Source: an uncultured Thermoleophilia bacterium
Lineage (GTDB): Bacteria; Actinomycetota; Thermoleophilia; Gaiellales; F1-60-MAGs149
Length of the DNA: 5,366 nucleotides
Direction: 5' to 3'
Assembly (NCBI GenBank): GCA_902806305.1
Contig: CADCWC010000295.1
Location: 1 to 5,366 of the forward strand
Part shown: piece after piece, positions 1 through 5,366 of the stretch
Position numbering within the stretch: position 1 is the stretch's first letter
Layout of the letters: every line of letters begins with the position of its first letter
Translations under genes and position numbers: made by a program
The notes under the pieces: model-generated
What the model was told of the DNA's origin: nothing
The model's input: the letters and a program-made list of their open reading frames with translations, nothing else
Database searches by the model: none

Positions 1-832
1 CCAGCCGCCCGTGGACGCCGAGCACCTCCCCCGCGCCCGCGAGCCCGGCGAACAGCCCCGAGATGGCCATCGCCAGCACGATCGAGCGCCGCACCGAGAC
101 GCCCCCGTAGCGAGCCGCCTCGGGGTTGTAGCCGACGGCGCGCACCTCGTAGCCGAGCGTCGTGCGGTTCAGGATGGCCCAGTACGCGACGGCGGCGGCG
201 AGGGCGACGACGAGGCCGATGTGCACACCCTGGACGTCCCCCCAGAGGACGGGGTACATCGTGTTCTCCGGCAGCACCGCCGAGGCGGGTTGGCCGCCGG
301 TCGCGAGCCGGCCGCCCGAGCCGACGAGGTAGGCGCCGATAGCGACGGCGATGAAGTTCAGCATGATCGTGGAGATGACTTCGTGGGCCCCGCGGAATGC
401 CTTCAGGGCGCCCGGCAGCCCGCCCCACAGCATGCCGCCCAGCGCGCCCGCCAGCGCGCCGACGAGCACGCCCGTCGCGCCGCCCACCTCGCGTGCTACG
501 ACGTAGGCGGCCACGGAACCGATGATGAGCTGGCCGTTGCCGCCGATGTTGAACAGGCCGCAGCGGAACGCGAACGCGACGGCCAGGCCGGTCAGGATCA
601 ACGGCGTCCAGGTCACGAGCGTGGCGATCAGGAAGAACTCCGCGAGCTGCGCGTTGACGTCGAACGGGTTGCCGGGCAGGAACTGGAACGGCCAGTCGAG
701 GCCCGCGCCGACGAAGAGGCTGCGGTAGACGGCGAACGGGTTGCCGCCCGCGAGCACCACCACGAGGCCGCCGACCACGAACGCCAGGAGGACGGTCAGG
801 ACGGGCGTGAGGAGCCCGCGCAGCACCCTCAC
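1..832 (-). CDS. BMP-family nucleoside ABC transporter permease, first of an expected pair (3' end cut by window edge)
   Basis: This is an inner-membrane channel subunit of a BMP/PnrA-type (YufP/NupP-like) ABC importer. Translation from GTG at 832 gives 277 complete codons before the edge; family members are somewhat longer, so the C-terminus is missing. Visible are a first hydrophobic helix at about residues 8-28, the motif CGLFNIGGNGQ at 91-101, hydrophobic stretches at about 103-112 and 120-138, HEVISTIMLNF at 150-160, a helix at about 204-221, the cytoplasmic coupling segment TTLGYEVRAVGYNPEAARYGG at 224-244 (contains the ATPase-contact region typical of the family), and a helix at about 250-270. 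The GTG overlaps the ATPase stop by four bases (GTGA) and has a strong Shine-Dalgarno site eight bases upstream, which fixes the start. A nearby GTG at 826 is less well placed. Oddities are GGNGQ where GAEGQ-like residues are common, and a rather long loop at about 42-64. Ligand specificity is inferred from family only. Confidence 0.93.
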   Translation of the reverse strand, partial: MRVLRGLLTPVLTVLLAFVVGGLVVVLAGGNPFAVYRSLFVGAGLDWPFQFLPGNPFDVNAQLAEFFLIATLVTWTPLILTGLAVAFAFRCGLFNIGGNGQLIIGSVAAYVVAREVGGATGVLVGALAGALGGMLWGGLPGALKAFRGAHEVISTIMLNFIAVAIGAYLVGSGGRLATGGQPASAVLPENTMYPVLWGDVQGVHIGLVVALAAAVAYWAILNRTTLGYEVRAVGYNPEAARYGGVSVRRSIVLAMAISGLFAGLAGAGEVLGVHGRL

Positions 833-2403
833 GCCGCGGTCTCCTCCCGGGCCCGCGCGCCGCCCGTCATCGCGAGACCGAGCTCCTGCTCGTTCGTCTC
901 CCCGGCGCGCCGCTCGAGCACGATCCGGCCCTCGTACAGGACCAGGATGCGGTCGGCCACGTTGAGGATCTCGTCGAGCTCGAACGACACGAGCAGGACG
1001 CCTCGGCCGGCGTCGCGCTGCTCGATCAGCCTGCGGTGCACGAACTCGATCGCGCCCACGTCGAGGCCGCGCGTCGGCTGGGCGGCGAGCAACAGGCGCG
1101 GATCGGCCTGGATCTCCCGGGCCAGGACGATCTTCTGCTGATTGCCGCCGGACAGCTGGCCGGCGCGGGTCGTCGGGTCGCCGCCACGCACGTCGTACTG
1201 GCTGATGAAGCGACGCACCCGCTCGACCATCGCGGTCGGCCGGAGCCAGCCGCTCCGGGCCACGGGCGGCCGGCCGTAGTCGTGGAGCACGGAGTTCTCG
1301 GCCAGGGAGAAGTCGAGGATCAGCCCGTGGCGGTGGCGGTCCTCGGGGATGTGGCCGACACCCGCGTCGGATGCCTCGCGGGGCGAGGCGGTGGTGACGT
1401 CGCGACCCTCCAGCAAGATGCGCCCACCGGACGGCTTCCGCATCCCGGCGATCGCCTCGACGAGCTCCGTCTGGCCGTTGCCGTCGACGCCGGCGATGCC
1501 GACGATCTCGCCCGCGCGCACGTCCAGCGAGAGCGTCCGGACCGCCTCCAGACCGCGATCGTCCTCGACCTGCAGCTCCTCGATGACGAGCACCGCGTCG
1601 CCCGGGGTGGCCGGGGTGCGGTCGACCGACAGGAGCACGTCGCGGCCGACCATCAGCTCGGCGAGCTGCTGCTCGGTCGCGCCCGCCGCCTCGACCGTCG
1701 CGACCTTGCGTCCACGGCGGAGCACGGTGATCCGGTCGGCGACCTCGAGCACCTCGTCGAGCTTGTGCGTGATGATGATGATCGACGTGCCGCGGGCCTT
1801 CAGGCCCTCGAGCACGCCGAACAGGTCGCGCGCCTCCTGCGGCGTCAGGACAGCGGTCGGCTCGTCCAGGATCAGCACCTTCGCCTCGCGGTAGAGCGCC
1901 TTCAGGATCTCGGCGCGCTGCTGCATGCCGACCCCGATGTCCTCGACCTTGGCCGAGGGATCGACCCGGAGCCCGTAGCGGTCGGACAGCTCCCGGACCC
2001 GGGCCTCGCCCGCCTCCAGGTCGAGGAACGGGCCGCGTGTCGGCTCGGCCCGCAGGACGATGTTCTCGGCCACCGTCATGACCGGGATCAGCATGAAGTG
2101 CTGGTGCACCATCCCGATCCCGAGCCGGATGGCGTCCGCCGACGAGCTGAGCCGCACCGGACGGCCGTCGACCAGGATCTCGCCCTCGTCGGCGTCGTAC
2201 AGCCCGTAGACGACGTTCATCAGCGTCGACTTGCCGGCCCCGTTCTCGCCGAGCAGCGCGTGGACCTCACCCGGTCGCAGCTCGAAGTCGACGCCCTCGT
2301 TGGCCGCCAGGGCGCCGAACCGCTTGGTGATGCCGCGGAGCTCGAGCGCCGGCGTGACGCTCGAGCTCCGCGGGGCTTCCACCGGTGGGACCGGCTCCGA
2401 CAC
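829..2403 (-). CDS. Twin-cassette ATP-binding subunit of a BMP-type nucleoside/sugar ABC importer
   Basis: This 524-residue cytoplasmic ATPase carries two fused ABC domains, the usual size and layout of the YufO/NupO and RbsA-like class. Domain 1 (about 18-260) has Walker A GENGAGKST at 52-60, Q-loop HQHF near 100-103, a divergent signature VGMQQRAEI at 158-166, Walker B LILDEPTAVL with D180 and E181, and switch histidine H213. Domain 2 (about 271-515) has GVDGNGQTE at 305-313, where glutamine stands for the Walker lysine, a canonical signature LSGGNQQK at 417-424, AAQPTRGLD at 440-448 with Q442 where a catalytic Glu would sit, and Phe474 in the switch position. The canonical domain-2 signature should complete ATP site 1, so one site is competent and the other degenerate, as is usual in this family. 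GTG at 2403 follows the lipoprotein stop by two bases; no good ribosome site is seen, so translation is probably coupled. A GTG seven codons in is an alternative start. Family call is firm; substrate is inferred. Confidence 0.95.
   Translation of the reverse strand: MSEPVPPVEAPRSSSVTPALELRGITKRFGALAANEGVDFELRPGEVHALLGENGAGKSTLMNVVYGLYDADEGEILVDGRPVRLSSSADAIRLGIGMVHQHFMLIPVMTVAENIVLRAEPTRGPFLDLEAGEARVRELSDRYGLRVDPSAKVEDIGVGMQQRAEILKALYREAKVLILDEPTAVLTPQEARDLFGVLEGLKARGTSIIIITHKLDEVLEVADRITVLRRGRKVATVEAAGATEQQLAELMVGRDVLLSVDRTPATPGDAVLVIEELQVEDDRGLEAVRTLSLDVRAGEIVGIAGVDGNGQTELVEAIAGMRKPSGGRILLEGRDVTTASPREASDAGVGHIPEDRHRHGLILDFSLAENSVLHDYGRPPVARSGWLRPTAMVERVRRFISQYDVRGGDPTTRAGQLSGGNQQKIVLAREIQADPRLLLAAQPTRGLDVGAIEFVHRRLIEQRDAGRGVLLVSFELDEILNVADRILVLYEGRIVLERRAGETNEQELGLAMTGGARAREETAA
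841..848 (-). promoter_or_regulatory. Shine-Dalgarno site of the permease gene
   Basis: On the minus strand the sequence GGGAGGAG lies inside the last codons of the ATPase gene. It is separated by eight bases (833-840) from the permease GTG at 832. Its strength and spacing choose this start codon and suggest re-initiation by ribosomes finishing the ATPase gene. Confidence 0.75.
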
Positions 2404-2405
2404 CT

Positions 2406-3587
2406 CTACTCGACGGTGTCGTTGACGGTGATCTCGCCGTTCTTGATCTTGTCCGCCTGCGCCTGGACCTCGTCCTGGATCTCCTGCGGGACGGACTCGT
2501 GGATGCTGGCGATGCCGACGCCCTCCTCGGCCAGGCCGAAGGCGACGTCCTCACCACCCTTGAAGGACCCGTCCTGGACCGACTTCGCGGTGCGGAACAC
2601 CGCCTGGTCGACGACCTTGATGGCCGAGGCCAGCACGCGGTCGTTGACGTCCTTCTGGTCCTTGTCGACGCCGATGCCCCAGACGCCCTTCTCCTTGGCC
2701 GCCTCGAGCGCGCCGAGGCCGCAGCCGCCCGCGACCTGGAAGACGGTGTCGGAGCCCTGGCCGATCTGCGAGTTCGCGAGCTCCTTGCACTTGTCCTGGG
2801 CCACGAAGTCCTGCGAGTAGCCGTTGAGCGTCTTGATCTCCGGGAACGCGTCCTTCGCGCCCTGCTGGTAGCCCGCGATGAACTTGTCGACCGGCGGGAT
2901 CTTCAGGCCGCCGACGGACGAGATCGTGTTCTTGTCCGTCATGCCCTCGAAGCCGCCCTGCTTGTGCAGCGCGCCCGCCAGGTAGCCGACCAGGTAGCCG
3001 GCCTCGTTCTCCTTGAAGACGAGCCCCGCGACGTTGGGGACGCCCGCGAGCGCCTCGTCGGTGACGGACGCGTCGACGATGGCGAAGTTGATGTCTGGGA
3101 ACTTCTTGGCCACGTCGCCGATCGACTTCGTCATCAGGAAGCCGACGCCGATGATGAGGTCGTACTCCTGGGCCGCGAAGTACTGCAGGTTCGGGACGTA
3201 GTCGGTGTCGGCCTTCGACTCCCGGACCTCGACCTGCGCGCCGAGCTCGGAGGCGGCCTGCTGCAGGCCGGTGTTGGCGAGCTCGTTGAAGCCCTTGTCG
3301 TTCAGTCCGCCGACGTCGGTGACGAGACCGACCTTGATCGGCTCGCCCGTCGCCGCGGCGGTCGACTCGGCGCTCTCCGTGGCCTCCGTCGTGGCGTCGG
3401 TGTCGCCGCCCGCGCCGGCCGCCGCCGTCACGGACTCGGCCACGGACGCCGCGCTGTCGGTCGCCTCGTCCTCGCCGCCGCACGCCGCCGCCACGAGCGC
3501 CATGAGCAGCATGGCGACCCACAACACCATCACACGCCTGATACGTCTCAACGTCTCCTCTTTCCTGTTCGTCCCGTCGCCGGTCAT
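2406..3587 (-). CDS. BMP/PnrA-family substrate-binding lipoprotein of the ABC importer
   Basis: This is a periplasmic-type binding protein anchored by lipid, which captures the ligand (purine nucleosides in characterised PnrA/TmpC/Med relatives) for the ATPase and permease encoded after it. From ATG at 3587 it has 393 residues: a basic stretch RRIRR, a hydrophobic core and a lipobox VAAAC with lipidated Cys36, then an Ala/Thr/Ser/Asp/Glu-rich linker to about residue 81. The binding domain follows, with DVGGLNDKGFN at 91-101 (ligand loop), FKENEAGYL at 191-199, GGCGLGALEAA at 287-297 and GVDKDQ at 306-311, all family hallmarks. The start is uncertain. TTG at 3551 gives a tidier signal peptide and has AAAGAGGAG just upstream, but codons 3587-3552 keep a coding-like base pattern. 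A longer reading to TTG 3644 is unlikely because that codon falls in the -35 element. Two cysteines (267, 289) in the mature domain are noted under findings. Confidence 0.94.
   Translation of the reverse strand: MTGDGTNRKEETLRRIRRVMVLWVAMLLMALVAAACGGEDEATDSAASVAESVTAAAGAGGDTDATTEATESAESTAAATGEPIKVGLVTDVGGLNDKGFNELANTGLQQAASELGAQVEVRESKADTDYVPNLQYFAAQEYDLIIGVGFLMTKSIGDVAKKFPDINFAIVDASVTDEALAGVPNVAGLVFKENEAGYLVGYLAGALHKQGGFEGMTDKNTISSVGGLKIPPVDKFIAGYQQGAKDAFPEIKTLNGYSQDFVAQDKCKELANSQIGQGSDTVFQVAGGCGLGALEAAKEKGVWGIGVDKDQKDVNDRVLASAIKVVDQAVFRTAKSVQDGSFKGGEDVAFGLAEEGVGIASIHESVPQEIQDEVQAQADKIKNGEITVNDTVE
3551..3563 (-). promoter_or_regulatory. Purine-rich ribosome-site-like stretch before an alternative TTG start of the lipoprotein
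   Basis: Read on the minus strand, AAAGAGGAG (3563-3555) is followed by ACG and then TTG at 3551. GAGG sits five bases before the TTG, a usable though short spacing. A start here would give a 24-residue signal peptide ending at the lipobox cysteine, beginning with the basic stretch RRIRR. The competing ATG at 3587 has only AGGGG two to three bases upstream. The sequence alone does not decide between them. Confidence 0.4.
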
Positions 3588-3615
3588 CGCCCCTAGGACG
3601 AGTCGCCCACCACGA

Positions 3616-3644
3616 AGGTTAGGCTCGCGACCGGACGGGGGCAA
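3616..3644 (-). promoter_or_regulatory. Candidate housekeeping-sigma promoter of the ABC importer operon
   Basis: On the minus strand a -35-like TTGCCC (3644-3639) and a -10-like TAACCT (3621-3616) are separated by exactly 17 bases. TAACCT fits the actinobacterial TANNNT form and TTGCCC matches four of six bases of TTGACA. Transcription would begin near 3610-3609, leaving a leader of about 22 bases to ATG 3587 or about 58 to TTG 3551. It lies directly after a hairpin that follows the upstream gene and before the first gene of a tightly packed operon, where a promoter is expected. Similar hexamers arise by chance, so this is moderately supported. Confidence 0.5.
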
Positions 3645-3656
3645 CAGCGACCGGAC
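3627..3656. repeat. Exact 10-bp direct repeat, 20-bp period, straddling the -35 element (possible operator)
   Basis: The plus-strand decamer GCGACCGGAC occurs at 3627-3636 and again at 3647-3656, starting exactly 20 bases apart, about two helical turns. One copy fills most of the -35/-10 spacer and the other lies just upstream of the -35 hexamer at 3639-3644. The geometry puts both copies on the same face of the DNA, as expected for tandem binding of a regulator. The motif is GC-rich, so a chance repeat in this background is possible. No regulator gene is in the window. Confidence 0.4.
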
Positions 3657-3692
3657 CCGACGCGGCCACGGGCTCCGTGGACGCCGCTCGGG
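3656..3692 (-). terminator. Imperfect hairpin directly after the membrane-protein stop codon (terminator-like, no U-tract)
   Basis: Starting one base after the TGA at 3695-3693, the minus-strand RNA can fold as CCCGA/UCGGG (5 bp), a small asymmetric internal loop, GCG/CGC (3 bp), a U/C mismatch, and CCACGG/CCGUGG (6 bp) closed by the loop AGC. That is 14 base pairs over 37 bases. No run of U follows, so it is not a classic intrinsic terminator, but hairpins lacking U-tracts have been proposed to end transcripts in actinobacteria. Its place between a stop codon and a promoter supports a transcript boundary. It overlaps the upstream end of the distal direct-repeat copy by one base. Confidence 0.45.
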
Positions 3693-4058
3693 TCAGCCGG
3701 ACCGCCCGAGCAGGTAGCGGTCGCGGAGCGTCCCGCAGAACCAGGCCACGAACCCGAGGAACACGGCCACGAACACGACGTAGACCGTCTCGGTCGTGAA
3801 CGAGGCCGAGGCGGAGGACGTGTCGTCCTGGCGGCGGACGAACTCCGCCGGCAGCAGGAGCAGCAACGGCAGCGACGCCCCGAGCGCCGCGGGGCGGGCG
3901 CCGAACGTGAACCCGAGCACGATCGGGACGACGAAGGCGAGCACGCCGAACGGCTGGGCGTCCGATCCGCCGACGTAGACGCCGAAGGCCAGGAGGCCGT
4001 ACGCGGCGAGGCCCGCGAGGCACGCGAGGACGGTGAGACGGCGGTCGCGGTCGGCCAC
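3693..4058 (-). CDS. Small four-helix integral membrane protein of unknown function
   Basis: This 121-residue protein is not recognised as any named family. It starts with a charged stretch (ADRDRR), which probably faces the cytoplasm. Four hydrophobic segments follow at about 9-29, 37-53, 58-71 and 91-109. The loop 72-90 is polar and rich in Asp, Ser and Thr (RRQDDTSSASASF), and the tail LRDRYLLGRSG is basic. There are no catalytic motifs or transport signatures. Third positions are almost all G/C and the reading frame gives the hydrophobic pattern cleanly, so it is a real gene; competing frames give Arg/Ser/Pro-rich shadows. GTG at 4058 is the start. An ATG at 4066 belongs to another frame. 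No Shine-Dalgarno site is visible, and a TANNNT box sits at the leaderless distance. It lies 89 bases after ftsK and is separated from the importer operon by a hairpin and promoter, so it may be its own transcription unit. Confidence 0.8.
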   Translation of the reverse strand: MADRDRRLTVLACLAGLAAYGLLAFGVYVGGSDAQPFGVLAFVVPIVLGFTFGARPAALGASLPLLLLLPAEFVRRQDDTSSASASFTTETVYVVFVAVFLGFVAWFCGTLRDRYLLGRSG

Positions 4059-4064
4059 CCCGGC

Positions 4065-4070
4065 ATGGTA
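4065..4070 (-). promoter_or_regulatory. Candidate -10 box for leaderless transcription of the membrane-protein gene
   Basis: On the minus strand TACCAT, four of six matches to TATAAT and a fit to TANNNT, is followed by six bases (GCCGGG) and then the GTG at 4058. Transcription starting seven bases after the hexamer would begin at the G of the start codon. This is the usual geometry of leaderless actinobacterial mRNAs and agrees with the lack of a ribosome site. No convincing -35 is seen, and the hexamer overlaps the palindrome GGTACC. Confidence 0.35.
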
Positions 4071-4097
4071 CCGGCGCTCGTCGACGTGCCCGGGCGG

Positions 4098-4146
4098 GCG
4101 GGATCCGGCAGGCCGTGCGTCCCGCGCGGGTCGGGCGGCGTGCCCG
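4098..4146 (-). other. GC-rich palindromic stretch after ftsK, possible weak terminator
   Basis: The gap after the ftsK stop holds several short inverted repeats. One is a 5-bp stem with 5-base loop (4132-4136 with 4142-4146), starting two bases after the stop codon. Another is the perfect palindrome CCCGCGCGGG at 4121-4130. A third is a 6-bp stem (4098-4103 with 4120-4125) with a 16-base loop. No U-tract follows any of them. They could help end the ftsK transcript or simply reflect base composition. Confidence 0.25.
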
Positions 4147-4147
4147 C

Positions 4148-5366
4148 TCAGGCGTCGACGCCGGTCGGCGCGCCGGCGCCCAACAGGCGCGGCAGGTCGG
4201 CCTCGGTGATCAGCACCTGGCGCGCCTTCGAGCCCTCGTAGCCCGAGATCACGCCGCGGCGCTCGAGCATGTCGATCAGCCGGCCCGCGCGCGTGTAGCC
4301 CACCCGGAGCCGGCGCTGGATCAGCGACACCGAGGCCGTCTCGTGGTTGACGACCAGGCGGATGGCGTCGTCGAGCATCGGGTCCTCGTCGGCCGACAGC
4401 CGGCCGTCATCGTTGTTGTCGTCCGACGCCACGATCTCCGGCAGCTCGAGCAGCTCGGCCTCGAACTCGGGCTCGGCCTGGCGCCGGCACTGCTCGACGA
4501 CGAGCGCGATCTCCTCCTCGGTCACGTAGGCGCCCTGGACGCGCTGCAGCCGGGACGTGCCGGGGCCCCGGAACAGCATGTCGCCCTGGCCGAGCAGGCT
4601 CTCGGCGCCCGGCGAGTCGAGGATCACGCGCGAGTCGGTCATGCCCGACACGGCGAACGCGATCCGGCTCGGGACGTTGGCCTTGATCATGCCGGTGATG
4701 ACGTCGACGGACGGCCGCTGCGTGGCGAGCACCAGGTGGATCCCGACGGCGCGCGACTTCTGGGCCAGCCGGATGATCGCGTCCTCGACCTCGGCCGGGG
4801 AGACCATCATCAGGTCGGCGAGCTCGTCGATCACGACCAGGATGTGGGGCAGCGTCTCGCGGCCCTTCTCGCGGCGCATGCGGTTCAGCTCGCCGAGGTT
4901 CCGCGCCCGGGCCGTGCCCATCACCTCGTAGCGGCGCTCCATCTCCCCGACGATGTTGAGCAGCACCGCCGCTGCGCCCTTCATGTTCGTGACGACGGGC
5001 GTCAGCAGGTGCGGGATCGCCTCGTAGTGGTTGAGCTCGACCTTCTTCGGGTCGATCAGGATCAGCCGCGCCTGCTCCGGCGTGGCGTGCAGCAGGATCG
5101 ACACCAGCATCGCGTTCAGGCAGCCCGACTTGCCCGAGCCGGTCGTGCCCGCCACCAGCAGGTGCGGCATCTTCGCCAGGTCCGCGTGCACGTTGTTGCC
5201 CGCGATGTCCTGGCCGAGCCAGACCGTGAGCGGGCTCGAGCCGGGCGGGAACGGCCCGTGGATGTCGCCGAGCGTCACCATGTTCGGGCTCAGGTTGGGG
5301 ACCTCGACGCCCACCGCCTGCTTGCCGGGGATCGGGGCCAGGATGCGGATCTCGGTGGTGGCGAGC
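4148..5366 (-). CDS. ftsK: DNA translocase FtsK/SpoIIIE, C-terminal motor and gamma domains (5' end cut by window edge)
   Basis: This is a membrane-anchored hexameric ATPase that pumps chromosomal DNA through the closing septum and helps resolve the terminus. The reading frame is open to the right edge: the 17 codons before GTG 5314 (ending RILAPIPGKQA) match the FtsK alpha/beta region, so GTG 5314 is internal and the gene continues outside. About 405 residues are present, numbered here from the first complete codon. The beta motor shows Walker A GTTGSGKS at 73-80, Walker B ILVVIDE with D180 and E181, and ATQRPSVDVITG at 214-225. An acidic linker (about 312-327, SDDNNDDG and following) leads to the gamma winged helix at about 328-387, with LIQRRLRVGYTRAGRLIDM at 348-366. 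A short tail ends in GVDA. Relative to the E. coli gamma recognition helix, two of three base-reading residues appear changed (T358, R362, D365). The N-terminal membrane part, start and promoter are not in the window. Confidence 0.97.
   Translation of the reverse strand, partial: LATTEIRILAPIPGKQAVGVEVPNLSPNMVTLGDIHGPFPPGSSPLTVWLGQDIAGNNVHADLAKMPHLLVAGTTGSGKSGCLNAMLVSILLHATPEQARLILIDPKKVELNHYEAIPHLLTPVVTNMKGAAAVLLNIVGEMERRYEVMGTARARNLGELNRMRREKGRETLPHILVVIDELADLMMVSPAEVEDAIIRLAQKSRAVGIHLVLATQRPSVDVITGMIKANVPSRIAFAVSGMTDSRVILDSPGAESLLGQGDMLFRGPGTSRLQRVQGAYVTEEEIALVVEQCRRQAEPEFEAELLELPEIVASDDNNDDGRLSADEDPMLDDAIRLVVNHETASVSLIQRRLRVGYTRAGRLIDMLERRGVISGYEGSKARQVLITEADLPRLLGAGAPTGVDA

Noticed and set aside
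1036..2820. A 594-codon open frame on the plus strand, with similar long plus-strand frames at 11-1141 and 2385-3596
   Set aside because: They lie antisense to clear family members, cross gene boundaries, and encode Arg/Asp/Leu/Ala-rich sequence with no motif. In very GC-rich DNA, antisense frames stay open because stop codons are rare.
3037..3587. A riboswitch controlling the nucleoside importer
   Set aside because: The predicted leader is only about 22 to 58 bases, too short for a purine aptamer plus expression platform, and no purine-aptamer core is visible.
3588..3644. Extension of the lipoprotein to a TTG at 3644
   Set aside because: The TTG is part of the proposed -35 hexamer, the extra 19 codons lack the coding base pattern, and a long segment before the signal peptide makes no sense for export.
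3593..4066. Minus-strand frame starting at ATG 4066, overlapping the membrane-protein gene
   Set aside because: Its product is Ser/Arg/Pro-rich low-complexity sequence, whereas the GTG 4058 frame gives four clean hydrophobic segments and the expected codon-position bias.
4088..4130. GCCCGGGC (4088-4095) and CCCGCGCGGG (4121-4130) as regulator operators
   Set aside because: Short GC-only palindromes are expected often at this base composition and no partner copy or promoter core lies next to them.
5312..5314. GTG at 5314 as the start of the FtsK gene
   Set aside because: The frame stays open to the window edge and the upstream residues, ending in APIPGKQA, are typical FtsK sequence, so the GTG is an internal valine.
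1..5366. CRISPR array, tRNA or rRNA, insertion sequence, phage or defence genes
   Set aside because: I read both strands for repeat-spacer periodicity, tRNA-like cloverleaf ends and transposase or nuclease motifs and saw none; nearly all bases are accounted for by the five minus-strand genes.

Overview
The window is very GC-rich bacterial DNA. Every gene I can support lies on the minus strand, and third codon positions are almost all G or C. Codon use, GTG/TTG-type starts, a TANNNT-type -10 element and the protein variants point to a high-GC actinobacterium. Conexibacter/Solirubrobacter-like Thermoleophilia is a reasonable guess, but that placement is inference. Reading in the direction of transcription, right to left, there are two neighbourhoods.

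Region A (5366 to about 3693) starts inside the C-terminal half of an FtsK/SpoIIIE DNA translocase. It holds the end of the beta motor domain and the DNA-reading gamma winged helix; the 5' end lies beyond the window. After an 89-base GC-rich gap with several short palindromes comes a small four-helix membrane protein of unknown function. That gene has no clear Shine-Dalgarno site. A TANNNT hexamer ends six bases before its GTG, which suggests a leaderless mRNA.

Region B (about 3692 to 1) is a basic membrane protein (BMP)/PnrA-type nucleoside ABC importer operon. It is set off from region A by an imperfect hairpin directly after the membrane-protein stop codon and by a candidate -35/-10 pair (TTGCCC, 17 bases, TAACCT). 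An exact 10-bp direct repeat with a 20-bp period straddles the -35 and is a plausible operator. The operon order is substrate-binding lipoprotein, twin-domain ATPase, permease. The genes are tightly coupled: 2 bases separate the first two, and a 4-base GTGA overlap joins the second and third. The permease runs off the left edge and a second permease is expected beyond it.

Together the operon would capture a nucleoside-like ligand at the outer face of the membrane with the lipoprotein and drive it through a heterodimeric channel using ATP hydrolysed by the twin-cassette subunit. The ligand itself cannot be read from sequence. I see no RNA genes, CRISPR, insertion sequence or phage material. 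Most of the window is ordinary. The features most worth checking are the promoter-embedded repeat, the putative leaderless orphan membrane gene, the altered DNA-reading helix of FtsK and the cysteine pair in the binding protein.
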